Assembly: GCA_002841765.1 (NCBI GenBank)
Contig: PHAV01000009.1
Span: 1-64,000, forward strand
From: Deltaproteobacteria bacterium HGW-Deltaproteobacteria-4
GTDB lineage: Bacteria > Desulfobacterota > Desulfuromonadia > Desulfuromonadales > UBA2197
Reading direction: 5' to 3'
Length of the DNA stretch: 64,000 nt
The position numbers were made by a program, and so were the translations under genes. The notes under the pieces were generated by a model. The model ran no database searches. It worked only from the letters and a program-made list of their open reading frames with translations, and was not told the DNA's origin. Of this stretch, positions 31,057-39,510 are shown in pieces. The number at the start of each line of letters is the position of its first letter. The first letter of the stretch is position 1.

Positions 31057-31914
31057 TTACGAGCTGATTTTGAGTAGCTCCAGCAAACGGTCGAGATCCG
31101 GTGCCGAGTAATAAGCGATCTCAATCTTTCCACCCCGACCCTTCGGCAGGATTTTGACCTGAGTACCAAGCGCACGTTTCAGTTCGCTCGCAAGATGGAG
31201 AAGATCGGGATCTTTTTCGTTGGCCTGCTGACTGCGAAGCGGGGAGGCAACGCCGTTCTTCAAGCGTTTGACCAGTGTTTCAGTTTCGCGCACGGTCATG
31301 TTCTTCTTCAGCACATCATGGGCGGCGGTGGTGATCTGACTCGCATCTTCCAGAGAGAGGAGAGCCCGCGCCTGCCCCATGGAGAGCTTCGCTTCAATAA
31401 CAAGATTGCGGACAACTGCGGGGAGGCGGAGCAAACGCAGGGCGTTGGCAACGGTGGAGCGCTCTTTACCGACCCGCTTGGCCACTTCTTCCTGGGAAAG
31501 ATCAAAGGTTTCGATGAGGTTGCGATAGGCGTCGGCCTCCTCAATCGGATTAAGATCCTCGCGCTGGATATTCTCGATCAGCGCCATCTCCAGAGCAAAA
31601 TCTTCACTGACATCTTTGATAACCACCGGAACTTCTAACAACCCGGCACGCTGCGAAGCCCGCCAACGCCGTTCGCCGGCAATAATCTGATAGTGGTCAT
31701 CTACCCGGCGCACGACCAAGGGTTGAATGACCCCTTTTTCGCGAATCGAAGCGGCGAGTTCCTCAAGCTTGGCATCGGGGAAGGTTTTACGCGGCTGTTT
31801 ATGGTTCGGTTTGATCTCTTCGATCGGACAGGAGAAATATTTACGCCCATCCTCCTGGATGGTTGTGTGCAGCAATGCCCCCATCCCTTTGCCGAGAGCG
31901 GTCTTTTTTATCAT
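31057..31914 (-). CDS. parB: Chromosome partitioning protein ParB (Spo0J family)
   Basis: A 285-residue ParB. The N-terminal CTPase region shows IKPNHKQPRKTF, EKGVIQPLVVRR and the signature IIAGERRWRAS, followed by LIENIQREDLNPIEEA. A helix-turn-helix region (LSQEEVAKRVGKERSTVANALRLLRLP) binds parS. The C-terminal dimerisation domain ends in LDRLLELLKIS. It loads onto parS, spreads by CTP-dependent clamping and is moved by ParA. Its ATG overlaps the parA stop by 4 bp. A perfect parS lies at 35454-35469. Confidence 0.97.
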   Translation of the reverse strand: MIKKTALGKGMGALLHTTIQEDGRKYFSCPIEEIKPNHKQPRKTFPDAKLEELAASIREKGVIQPLVVRRVDDHYQIIAGERRWRASQRAGLLEVPVVIKDVSEDFALEMALIENIQREDLNPIEEADAYRNLIETFDLSQEEVAKRVGKERSTVANALRLLRLPAVVRNLVIEAKLSMGQARALLSLEDASQITTAAHDVLKKNMTVRETETLVKRLKNGVASPLRSQQANEKDPDLLHLASELKRALGTQVKILPKGRGGKIEIAYYSAPDLDRLLELLKISS

Positions 31915-32678
31915 CTCTTTTCACCTTTAATGATCTCTTTAGCCAATTCGAGGTAAGCCGCCGCCCCCCGCGAAGAGATGTCGTAGAGCAGGACCGGCAG
32001 GCCGTGACTCGGCGCCTCGGACAAGCGGACATTACGGGGAACAACCGTCTCAAAAACCTGAGTCGTAAAGTGTTTACGCACTTCTTCGCTCACCTGTCGC
32101 GAAAGGTTGTTACGCGAATCATACATGGTCAGCAGAATACCGAGAAGCTCAAGCCGGGGGTTAATTTCGCGCTGTATCAACTGAATCGTCGTCATCAGCT
32201 GACTCATCCCTTCCATGGCGTAAAATTCACACTGTAGAGGAATCAAGACCGCGTCCGCCGCCGTCAGGGCATTGACCGTCAGCAGTCCCAGCGAGGGGGG
32301 GCAATCGATGATGATGTATTCGTAATCATTCTTGATTTCGGCGAGAGAGTTCTTGAGTTTCTGTTCACGCGCCAAGGCGGTGACCAGCTCAATTTCGGCG
32401 CCGACGAGATCAGTGTTGGCCGGGAGGACGTCAAGAAGCGCCAGGCTGGTGCGGACGAGAATCTCCCGCGCCGTCGCTTCGCCAATCAGGGCATGGTAGA
32501 TGGTTCGTACCTGCGCCCCCTTTTCGATTCCCAGACCACTACAGGCATTGGCTTGCGGGTCCATATCGACCAAAAGGGTCTTTTTCTCGGCAACAGCCAG
32601 GGAGGCAGCAAGGTTAACGGCGGTGGTGGTCTTGCCGACTCCCCCCTTCTGGTTTGCAACGACAATGGTCTTAGCCAT
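31911..32678 (-). CDS. parA: Chromosome partitioning ATPase ParA (Soj family)
   Basis: A 255-residue deviant-Walker ATPase: VVANQKGGVGKTTTAVNLAASLA near the start, LLVDMDPQANACSGLG, and the switch region YIIIDCPPSLGLLTVNAL. It forms ATP-bound dimers on DNA and drives segregation of ParB-parS complexes. GAGG lies a few bases before the ATG. It overlaps parB by 4 bp and follows rsmG by about 80 bp, the usual rsmG-parA-parB order near bacterial origins. Confidence 0.97.
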   Translation of the reverse strand: MAKTIVVANQKGGVGKTTTAVNLAASLAVAEKKTLLVDMDPQANACSGLGIEKGAQVRTIYHALIGEATAREILVRTSLALLDVLPANTDLVGAEIELVTALAREQKLKNSLAEIKNDYEYIIIDCPPSLGLLTVNALTAADAVLIPLQCEFYAMEGMSQLMTTIQLIQREINPRLELLGILLTMYDSRNNLSRQVSEEVRKHFTTQVFETVVPRNVRLSEAPSHGLPVLLYDISSRGAAAYLELAKEIIKGEKR

Positions 32679-32759
32679 ATTTGCCTCTGTCAGTAATTAC
32701 ATAAGGAGGGCAGTACGTTAACATAAACCCTCCTCACCGTTAAGAAAAAAGAGCTTCGC

Positions 32760-33401
32760 TCACAAAAGTTCAAGGATGATCAAGGTCCGCGCACCGTTCC
32801 CGCCGGGGAGATCAAGGTGATCGATCTTTTGTAAAGAAAACCCGGCACTCGTGAAAATTTTCTCCATTGCCATCACTTCCTTCTCCCCTTCCGGACCCTT
32901 CATGGCAATCAACCTGCCACCTGGCAGCAGAAAGGGGCGGGCAAGGCGGAGACAGTCAGGAAGAGAAGCAAAAGCCCGCGCCACCACCAGATTAAAATGA
33001 CCGGCGAGAGCTGGCTCCTGTCCCAGGTCTTCGAGGCGACCATGCCGAGCGACAGCTCCGGTCAAAGCAAAGGTCCGGATCACATGCTTTTGAAAGGAGA
33101 TTTTTTTTGCCACGGCATCGACACTGGTGAGGTTGAGCCCCGGCATGACCATCTTCAGTGGCAATCCGGGAAGCCCCCCGCCCGACCCCATATCGAGCAG
33201 AGTTTCATCACCGCGCAAATAAGGCAGCAGGGTCAAGGAATCGACCAGATGTTTTACCAGCGCTTCATCCCGGTTGGTGATGGCGGTCAGGTTGATACTT
33301 TGATTCCAGCGCAACAGTTCATCAAGAAATTGCAGCAATCGCTCTTCTTGACTTCTGTCGATCGTAATTCCCATCACGGCAAGAGCAGCTTGTAGCGTCA
33401 T
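32760..33401 (-). CDS. rsmG: 16S rRNA (guanine527-N7)-methyltransferase RsmG
   Basis: A 213-residue SAM-dependent methyltransferase (GidB). Motif I is LLDMGSGGGLPGLPLKMV, and upstream sits WNQSINLTAITNRDEALVKHLVDSLTLLPYL, the family signature. It methylates G527 of 16S rRNA; loss of activity gives low-level streptomycin resistance in other bacteria. It lies between mnmG and parA in the conserved origin-side order. Confidence 0.96.
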   Translation of the reverse strand: MTLQAALAVMGITIDRSQEERLLQFLDELLRWNQSINLTAITNRDEALVKHLVDSLTLLPYLRGDETLLDMGSGGGLPGLPLKMVMPGLNLTSVDAVAKKISFQKHVIRTFALTGAVARHGRLEDLGQEPALAGHFNLVVARAFASLPDCLRLARPFLLPGGRLIAMKGPEGEKEVMAMEKIFTSAGFSLQKIDHLDLPGGNGARTLIILELL

Positions 33402-33533
33402 CTTCGGGTCGCCCTTTTCCTCTCCGTAACTAGCTGATATTTAAATGGAAAAAAAGAGGCTTCCAAATTTCGATTCTAAGCGCCTTTCTCTTCCCGGTGA
33501 AGGGGTGAGCTTACCCCGAAAAATGCGCTCTTT

Positions 33534-35399
33534 TTATCTTTTATGGAGAAGGACCGACAGGATGGCGATCGCCGCCGGGGTGACACCGGGAATCCGCGCC
33601 GCCTGACCAAGGTTGACCGGACGCACTGTTTCCAGCTTTTCGCGCACCTCGGTGGAGAGACTGGCCACCGCTTGATAATCAAAATCGACCGGGAGGGCTA
33701 CGGACTCCATGCGCGCCAAACGCTGAATATCTTCGCGCTGGCGTTCGATGTAACCCTGATACTTGATCTGGATCTCGATTTGTTCATGCACCGCAGCACT
33801 GCCGAGGGCGAGCTCCGGCAGAAAACGGATCAGATCGTTCCAGGTAATTTCCGGACGACGCAGAAACTGCTCTAGGGTCGGAGCGTTTTGCAATCCCTGT
33901 AACTGATAATCTGCAAGGAGCTCGGGAGGATAACCCGAAGGGACGAGTCGCCTGGTCTTCAAGACTTCGAGTCCGGCCGCAATCGATTCTTGCTTCACCG
34001 TAAAATCGTGATAGGTCTCGGGAGCAATCAAGCCGACCTCATAACCGAACTTCCGCAGCCGGAGATCGGCATTATCTTCGCGCAAGAGAAGGCGATATTC
34101 CGCCCGGGACGTAAACATGCGATAAGGCTCACGCGTCCCCTGGGTGACAAGATCATCGATCATTACGCCGATATAGGCATCACCGCGTCCAAGAATCAAA
34201 GGCTCCCGCCCCTGCACCCGCAATGCCGCATTGATGCCGGCCATCAACCCCTGCGCCGCCGCTTCTTCGTAACCAGAGGTGCCGTTAATCTGCCCGGCAT
34301 GATAAAGATTACGGATGAGCTTGGTCTCCAGGGAGGGCTTGATCTGAATCGGATCGACAAAATCATATTCGATGGCATAGGCCGGCCGCATGATTTCGAC
34401 GCGCTCCAAACCGCTGAGCGAGCGATAAAAAGCCCACTGCACATCGATGGGAAGGGATGTCGACATCCCGGACGGATAGTATTCGACAGTCTCACGCCCT
34501 TCTGGCTCAATAAAGGTCTGGTGCCGCTCCTTTTCCGGGAAGCGCACCACCTTGTCCTCAATCGACGGACAGTAGCGGGGCCCCACCCCTTCGATAATCC
34601 CGGAATAAAGCGGGGAGCGATCAAGCCCTTTACGAATGATTTCATGGCTGCGCGGATTGGTGTAAGCAATGTAACAAGGAACCTGAGCCTGCTCAATCCT
34701 TGCTGTCGAGAAGGAGAAGGGCTGTGGGATAACATCACCAGGCTGCGCCTCGAGGCGCGAGAAATCGATGGTCCGCCCATCGAGACGCGCCGGTGTCCCG
34801 GTTTTGAGGCGGCCGACATTGAAACCGATTTCACGCAGCGAATCCGAAAGACCGATAGAAGGGAGATCGCCGGCCCGGCCGCCCGGATAATGCGTCAAGC
34901 CGATATGAATCAGCCCGCGCATAAATGTCCCGGTGGTGAGAATGACGGTCGACGCGCTGAAACGGACTCCGGTCTTGGTATCAACGCCGCAGACCGCCCC
35001 CTCTTCACAGTGGAGGGCCACGACTTCCATCTGTTTGAGATGGAGATTGTCGGTCTGCTCCAGAACCTTCTTCATCCGCAAGCGGTAAAGTTGTTTGTCC
35101 GCTTGTGCCCGCGAAGCGCGGACTGCCGGCCCTTTACGCATATTCAGGATACGGAACTGGATACCGGTAGCATCAATATTCTTGGCCATCTCGCCGCCAA
35201 GGGCGTCAATCTCGCGGACGAGATGGCCCTTAGCCTGTCCGCCAATCGACGGATTACAGGACATCAAAGCAATTGCATCAAGATTAATTGACAACATCAG
35301 CGTCTTCTGCCCCATGCGTGCCGCGGCCAAAGCGGCTTCGCAACCGGCATGGCCGGCGCCAACAACAATCACATCATAATGTTGGTCGTAAAGGATCAC
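33534..35399 (-). CDS. mnmG: tRNA uridine-5-carboxymethylaminomethyl modification enzyme MnmG (GidA)
   Basis: A 621-residue FAD protein that works with MnmE to modify U34 of tRNAs. The FAD site is VIVVGAGHAGCEAALAAARMG, and MSCNPSIGGQAKGHLVREIDALGG is a GidA hallmark. The C-terminal helical domain (IQIKYQGYIERQREDIQRL..LPVDFDYQAVASLSTEVREKLETVRP) binds MnmE and tRNA. The start is a GTG at 35399 with AGGA upstream. It is separated from mnmE by a 72-bp gap holding a perfect parS. Confidence 0.97.
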   Translation of the reverse strand: MILYDQHYDVIVVGAGHAGCEAALAAARMGQKTLMLSINLDAIALMSCNPSIGGQAKGHLVREIDALGGEMAKNIDATGIQFRILNMRKGPAVRASRAQADKQLYRLRMKKVLEQTDNLHLKQMEVVALHCEEGAVCGVDTKTGVRFSASTVILTTGTFMRGLIHIGLTHYPGGRAGDLPSIGLSDSLREIGFNVGRLKTGTPARLDGRTIDFSRLEAQPGDVIPQPFSFSTARIEQAQVPCYIAYTNPRSHEIIRKGLDRSPLYSGIIEGVGPRYCPSIEDKVVRFPEKERHQTFIEPEGRETVEYYPSGMSTSLPIDVQWAFYRSLSGLERVEIMRPAYAIEYDFVDPIQIKPSLETKLIRNLYHAGQINGTSGYEEAAAQGLMAGINAALRVQGREPLILGRGDAYIGVMIDDLVTQGTREPYRMFTSRAEYRLLLREDNADLRLRKFGYEVGLIAPETYHDFTVKQESIAAGLEVLKTRRLVPSGYPPELLADYQLQGLQNAPTLEQFLRRPEITWNDLIRFLPELALGSAAVHEQIEIQIKYQGYIERQREDIQRLARMESVALPVDFDYQAVASLSTEVREKLETVRPVNLGQAARIPGVTPAAIAILSVLLHKR

Positions 35400-35453
35400 A
35401 GTTTTTTCCTGATAAGTACGATAATTATTTTACTTACAGCTGGTTAGCGTAAA

Positions 35454-35469
35454 TGTTTCACGTGAAACA
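35454..35469. promoter_or_regulatory. parS: parS centromere site
   Basis: TGTTTCACGTGAAACA is a perfect copy of the 16-bp palindromic parS consensus bound by ParB/Spo0J. It lies in the gap between mnmE and mnmG, about 3.5 kb from parB and 4 kb from dnaA. It is the only perfect copy I saw in the window. Confidence 0.95.
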
Positions 35470-35471
35470 AA

Positions 35472-36836
35472 CTATTTGCCGATACAAAAACGGCTAAAAA
35501 TCCGATCAAGAATATCATCAGTCGTCGTCTCCCCGGTAATCGCTCCCAGGGCGGTCAGGACCGCACGCAATTCACAGGCAGCGAGTTCAAGAGGAGACCC
35601 ATTTTGCACCAATCGTTCGAAAGAGACAAGCGCTTCCCGCGCCTGCAGCAGCGCCTCTTTGTGGCGGAGATCACAAATTAACGCCCCTTCCGCCATCTCT
35701 TCAGTCAGATCCGGGGCAAGTATTTCTTGAATTTTATCAGGTAGCAGATCAATTCCGGAATGATCGCGACAGGACACGAACAACTGCGGCAAGTCAGGCA
35801 GTGACGGAGTCACCGTACAAGGTAGATCAATTTTATTAGCGATCAGAAGGGTAGGAGTCTGCGCACAGCGCTGCAGGATCTCCTCATCGGCAGCGGTGAA
35901 ACCGACCGAAGCGTCATAAACCAGCAGGACAAGATCGGCAAGGTCGAGCTTGGCAAAGGCTCGTTGCACGCCGAGTGTTTCAACAAGATCTTCACTGTCA
36001 CGAATGCCGGCAGAATCGATAATACGGAAAGGAAGTCCGGACAGGACGATCGATTCCTCGATGGTGTCACGGGTCGTCCCGGGGAGAGATGAAACGATCG
36101 AACGCTCTTCCCCGACAAGGAGGTTCATCAAAGAACTCTTGCCGACATTCGGACGACCAAGGATGAGGAGAGAGGCACCGTCACGAACGATCCGCCCCTG
36201 CTCATAACTCATAATCAATCGCGTGAATTCCTGCTGCAAAAAGGTCGCGGTCACGGCGATTTGTCCTTCCTGTGCAGGGTCGATCTCATCTTCCGGAAAA
36301 TCGACATAAGCTTCGATCAAGGCCAGGGTCTCCGTCACCTGATGACGCAGCGCTGTCACCAATCGGAAGATCCCGCCGTCGAGTTGCGCTACCGCCAGAC
36401 GTCGCGAGGTTTCGCAGCGGGAATGGATTAAATCGACGACCGCTTCGGCCCGACTCAAATCGATCCGGCCATTTAAAAAGGCGCGACGTGTGAATTCGCC
36501 AGGGGGGGCAAGATGCAGTCCGCCCTGGATCAGGACGTCAAGAATACGACGTTGGATGATCCTTCCACCGTGACAATGAATCTCTCCGCAGTCTTCTCCA
36601 GTAAAGGAGTGCGGACCGGGGAAATAGACTGCCATGATTTCATCGACAACTTCACCTGCGGCATCGCGAAAATGACCGTGATAAAGGGTTCTGGCCTGCC
36701 ATTCCTCCTTTTTTTGACTGCGTTGCACAAAGGTATTGAGCGTGACCAGGGTCAAAGGACCGCTGACGCGTAAAATAGCAATACCATATTCGCCGGGACC
36801 GGTGGCGATAGCAACGATCGTTTTATTTATATCCAT
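35472..36836 (-). CDS. mnmE: tRNA modification GTPase MnmE (TrmE)
   Basis: A 454-residue protein. The N-terminal formyl-THF-binding domain holds YHGHFRDAAGEVVDEIMAVYFPGPHSFTGED. A helical domain is interrupted by a Ras-like G domain with ILGRPNVGKSSLMNLLVG (G1), GTTRDTIEE (G2), DSAGIRDSEDLVE (G3) and IANKIDL (G4). The C-terminal FCIGK carries the conserved catalytic Cys. With MnmG it installs the carboxymethylaminomethyl group on U34. It starts after the yidC terminator, so it has its own promoter or partial read-through. Confidence 0.97.
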   Translation of the reverse strand: MDINKTIVAIATGPGEYGIAILRVSGPLTLVTLNTFVQRSQKKEEWQARTLYHGHFRDAAGEVVDEIMAVYFPGPHSFTGEDCGEIHCHGGRIIQRRILDVLIQGGLHLAPPGEFTRRAFLNGRIDLSRAEAVVDLIHSRCETSRRLAVAQLDGGIFRLVTALRHQVTETLALIEAYVDFPEDEIDPAQEGQIAVTATFLQQEFTRLIMSYEQGRIVRDGASLLILGRPNVGKSSLMNLLVGEERSIVSSLPGTTRDTIEESIVLSGLPFRIIDSAGIRDSEDLVETLGVQRAFAKLDLADLVLLVYDASVGFTAADEEILQRCAQTPTLLIANKIDLPCTVTPSLPDLPQLFVSCRDHSGIDLLPDKIQEILAPDLTEEMAEGALICDLRHKEALLQAREALVSFERLVQNGSPLELAACELRAVLTALGAITGETTTDDILDRIFSRFCIGK

Positions 36837-36853
36837 GTATCATCTCAATCTAC

Positions 36854-36887
36854 AAAAAGAGCCCTTCCGGTTGAAACGGAAGGGCTC
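36854..36887 (-). terminator. Terminator after yidC
   Basis: An 11-bp stem, GAGCCCTTCCG (36859-36869) and CGGAAGGGCTC (36877-36887). On the minus strand it is followed by five T (36854-36858). It separates the rpmH-rnpA-yidD-yidC operon from mnmE. Confidence 0.85.
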
Positions 36888-36908
36888 GGAGTTCTCGGTA
36901 AAATTGAC

Positions 36909-38513
36909 TCAGATTTTCTTCCGGTTAACGGAGAGTTGCTGGGCAATGGTTAAAACGTTATTGACCAGCCAGTAAACGACCAATCCGGACGGGAAGTTCA
37001 GAAAGAGGAAGGTAAAGACCACCGGCATGATCAAAAAAATCTTTTGCTGGATGGGGTCAAGTTGTGACGGTGTCAGTTTCTGCTGAATGAACATCGTCGC
37101 CCCCATAATCAGCGGGGTAATATAATAAGGATCTTTAACCGAAAGATCGGTCAGCCAGAAGATAAAGGGCGCGTGACGCAGTTCGATCATATTCATCAGC
37201 ACTTGATACAGCGCAAAGAAGACCGGAATCTGCACAACCATTGGTAAACAACCGCCAAGGGGATTGACCCGATGCTCTTTGTAGAGAGTCATAATCTCTT
37301 TGTTGAGGGTGTCACGATCGCTCTTGTATTTTTCCCGCAGTTTCGTCATTTCCGGCTGCAGCGTTTGCATTGCCTTCATCGATTTGTAACTTTTATCGGT
37401 CAAAGGCCAGAAGATGATCTTGATCAGCACGGTGAGGAGAATGATCGCCCAGCCGTAATTACCAACATAATCGTAAAAGAATTTCAGCACATAAAAGAGT
37501 GGCTTTGCCAAAATCGCAAAAAAGCCGAGATCGACAGCTCTGACCAGTTCGTATCCGGTATCTTGAAGAATTTGATAATCAAGGGGTCCCAGATAACTGA
37601 AGTAGTTGAGAGAGACAACTCCTCCGGCAGGGATCAATAATAAAGGTGACTTAAAACGAGTTTCAACGATCGCGCCCTTTTTATGGATCGAAACATCGAT
37701 CTTTTGTTGGTCCGCCGCCCCTACCGACTTAATAAAATATTTATTTTTAAATCCACTCCAGAGAACTTCATCTTTGTAATTCTTTTCCTCCTTCGACAGA
37801 TCCGAGAGAGTATCAACCCGTAGTTTACTTCCGACAAGCGAAGCGGCAGCCGAGGTATCGTCAACAATATCACCGGTCAACGTTTGATCGGTATCCTCAA
37901 GCAGTGCCAGTGAAAGAGTCCCCTGCTTAGCCGCAGGGGAGGAATTTTGCACCTGGAGATCGACACCAACAGAATAAGTCTGTCCGTTAAACTTGTATGT
38001 TTTCAGCAGCGTTACACCGGAAGGGAGAAGAAACGAAAAACTGAGGCTCTTTTCTTCACTACCGCTGAGACGTAAAAATGTTTCGGCTTTATCAACGGAA
38101 TAGAGAACGTGATCAGCGACAGAAAGGTCCCCTTCTCCGGTTAAAGCAAAGGTTCCACCTTGCGCAGCGGAGGTGACTAGATTGACTTCAGGAGAAGGAT
38201 CATCGACTTTAGATCGATACTTCTTCAGGTAAAACTCTTTAAGACGCGCACCGCGCGTCGTGAGCACCGCCCGGTAGAAATCAGTTTCAACTGTGATCTC
38301 TTTTAGCTGAGCTGCCGGCACCTCCGTCGCTCCGGGGGTGGCTGAAGTCAAAGAACTATTTGTTATTTCTGGAGATAAAGGAGCGGCGGTAACAGCCTCG
38401 GAAGAATTTCCTGGTTGGACTGGAATAATTTGTGGCGTCGGGAAGAAGAAGGTATACCCTATCCAAAGCAACATCATTAAAGACAAAGCAACGAGCGTAT
38501 TTTTATTTTCCAT
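36909..38513 (-). CDS. yidC: Membrane protein insertase YidC
   Basis: A 534-residue YidC/Oxa1 insertase of the Gram-negative type. A first membrane helix (NTLVALSLMMLLWIGYTFFF) is followed by a large periplasmic beta domain (about 60-330). Five C-terminal helices follow, including YGWAIILLTVLIKIIFWPLTDKSYKSMKAM (with the conserved Arg-containing groove region nearby), GGCLPMVVQIPVFFALYQVL and FLNFPSGLVVYWLVNNVLTIAQQ. It inserts membrane proteins, including F-type ATPase subunit c, with or without SecYEG. AAAGGATC lies upstream of the ATG. It is the last gene of the rpmH operon. Confidence 0.97.
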   Translation of the reverse strand: MENKNTLVALSLMMLLWIGYTFFFPTPQIIPVQPGNSSEAVTAAPLSPEITNSSLTSATPGATEVPAAQLKEITVETDFYRAVLTTRGARLKEFYLKKYRSKVDDPSPEVNLVTSAAQGGTFALTGEGDLSVADHVLYSVDKAETFLRLSGSEEKSLSFSFLLPSGVTLLKTYKFNGQTYSVGVDLQVQNSSPAAKQGTLSLALLEDTDQTLTGDIVDDTSAAASLVGSKLRVDTLSDLSKEEKNYKDEVLWSGFKNKYFIKSVGAADQQKIDVSIHKKGAIVETRFKSPLLLIPAGGVVSLNYFSYLGPLDYQILQDTGYELVRAVDLGFFAILAKPLFYVLKFFYDYVGNYGWAIILLTVLIKIIFWPLTDKSYKSMKAMQTLQPEMTKLREKYKSDRDTLNKEIMTLYKEHRVNPLGGCLPMVVQIPVFFALYQVLMNMIELRHAPFIFWLTDLSVKDPYYITPLIMGATMFIQQKLTPSQLDPIQQKIFLIMPVVFTFLFLNFPSGLVVYWLVNNVLTIAQQLSVNRKKI

Positions 38514-38545
38514 CTGCTTTATTGATCCTTTCTATTAACCTCAGG

Positions 38546-38755
38546 TTATACCGGATCATATCCACCCGGATGAAAAGGGTGACATTTTAAAATACGACGT
38601 AAAGAGAGCCAGAGACCACGCCATGGACCATAGCGTTTAATGGCTTGTAAAGCATATTCGGAACAGCTTGGATAAAAACGGCAGGCAGGAGCTGTCAGAG
38701 GGGAGACAAAACGCTGATACAAAATTATAAGGGATAACATCGCTTTTTGAATCAT
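38546..38755 (-). CDS. yidD: Membrane protein insertion efficiency factor YidD
   Basis: A 69-residue protein with the complete YidD pattern: [61 protein letters not shown]. The three conserved Cys and the Pro/Gly-rich end are present. An amphipathic N-terminus binds the inner membrane. Its ATG overlaps the rnpA stop by 4 bp. It assists YidC-dependent insertion. Confidence 0.97.
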   Translation of the reverse strand: MIQKAMLSLIILYQRFVSPLTAPACRFYPSCSEYALQAIKRYGPWRGLWLSLRRILKCHPFHPGGYDPV

Positions 38756-39123
38756 GACAAATTTACCAAAGCAGCGCTACGCAGACCCTTAAGGAGTTCT
38801 TCCTGACCTTGTTGTGAAGTCAATTGAGCAGCACCGGGACGTGCAAGGATAGAGAGATCAACCGAAGGAAGAAGAACATGACGAATAGACCGGAAAAATT
38901 CTTTTAATTGCCGCTTGCAGTGATTTCTTGCAACCGCATTGCCGACTTTGCGACTGACCGTGGTCCCCAGGCGCGCCGGACCATTGTCACGGATCATGTA
39001 ATAAATGACAAAATGGGGCAGCGCAATGCGCCGCCCCTTACGAAAAAGCAACTGATAGATATTATGCTTGCGTATACGGCAGTCCTTGGGGAAGCTAAAA
39101 TCCAAGGGCTGTTCTGTCTGCAT
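38752..39123 (-). CDS. rnpA: Ribonuclease P protein component
   Basis: A 123-residue basic protein that binds RNase P RNA. The RNR motif region reads [25 protein letters not shown], with [16 protein letters not shown] upstream. It helps the ribozyme cut 5' leaders from pre-tRNAs. It starts 4 bp after rpmH and overlaps yidD by 4 bp, the classic order. Confidence 0.95.
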   Translation of the reverse strand: MQTEQPLDFSFPKDCRIRKHNIYQLLFRKGRRIALPHFVIYYMIRDNGPARLGTTVSRKVGNAVARNHCKRQLKEFFRSIRHVLLPSVDLSILARPGAAQLTSQQGQEELLKGLRSAALVNLS

Positions 39124-39127
39124 ATGT

Positions 39128-39280
39128 TTACTTGGTCGGAATCGTCACGACGAGTGCTTTACGTCCTCTGCTGCGACGACGCTTGATAACAAGCTGACCA
39201 CCTTTTGTTGCCATGCGAGCACGAAAACCGTGGGTACGTTTTCTCCGAATTTTGCTGGGCTGATAAGTTCTTTTTGACAT
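39128..39280 (-). CDS. rpmH: 50S ribosomal protein L34
   Basis: A 50-residue, highly basic protein starting [28 protein letters not shown] and ending in a Lys/Arg-rich tail ([12 protein letters not shown]). The ATG at 39280 is chosen from the family start; GAGGAG lies about 10 bp upstream. It is divergent from dnaA and heads the rnpA-yidD-yidC operon. The slightly longer C-terminus (VVTIPTK) is a small extension on the usual 44-46 residues. Confidence 0.97.
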   Translation of the reverse strand: MSKRTYQPSKIRRKRTHGFRARMATKGGQLVIKRRRSRGRKALVVTIPTK

Positions 39281-39451
39281 GATGCAACTACTCCTCACTA
39301 CGGTAAAATGGGTGATGTTAAATTTGAATGGTAAGTTATAGTCACTCGCCAGAATAACGTCAAGAAAAAAATAACCTTGCCAGTTTCTATAGACTTTTGT
39401 TAGTCTGACGACTCCCAATTTCAGGTTTTTTTCATTTTTTTAATTGTTTAC

Positions 39452-39485
39452 AATATCCACAGCTGTTTAAGAAGTTGTGGATATT
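39452..39485. promoter_or_regulatory. Inverted pair of DnaA-box-like sites upstream of dnaA
   Basis: ATATCCACA (39453-39461) and TGTGGATAT (39476-39484) each differ by one base from the DnaA box TTATCCACA/TGTGGATAA. Together they form a perfect 10-bp inverted repeat about 30 bp before the dnaA start, in an AT-rich gap. They may serve dnaA autoregulation or the origin. Confidence 0.65.
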
Positions 39486-39510
39486 TTAAGTTTTATTGGA
39501 AGTATATTCT

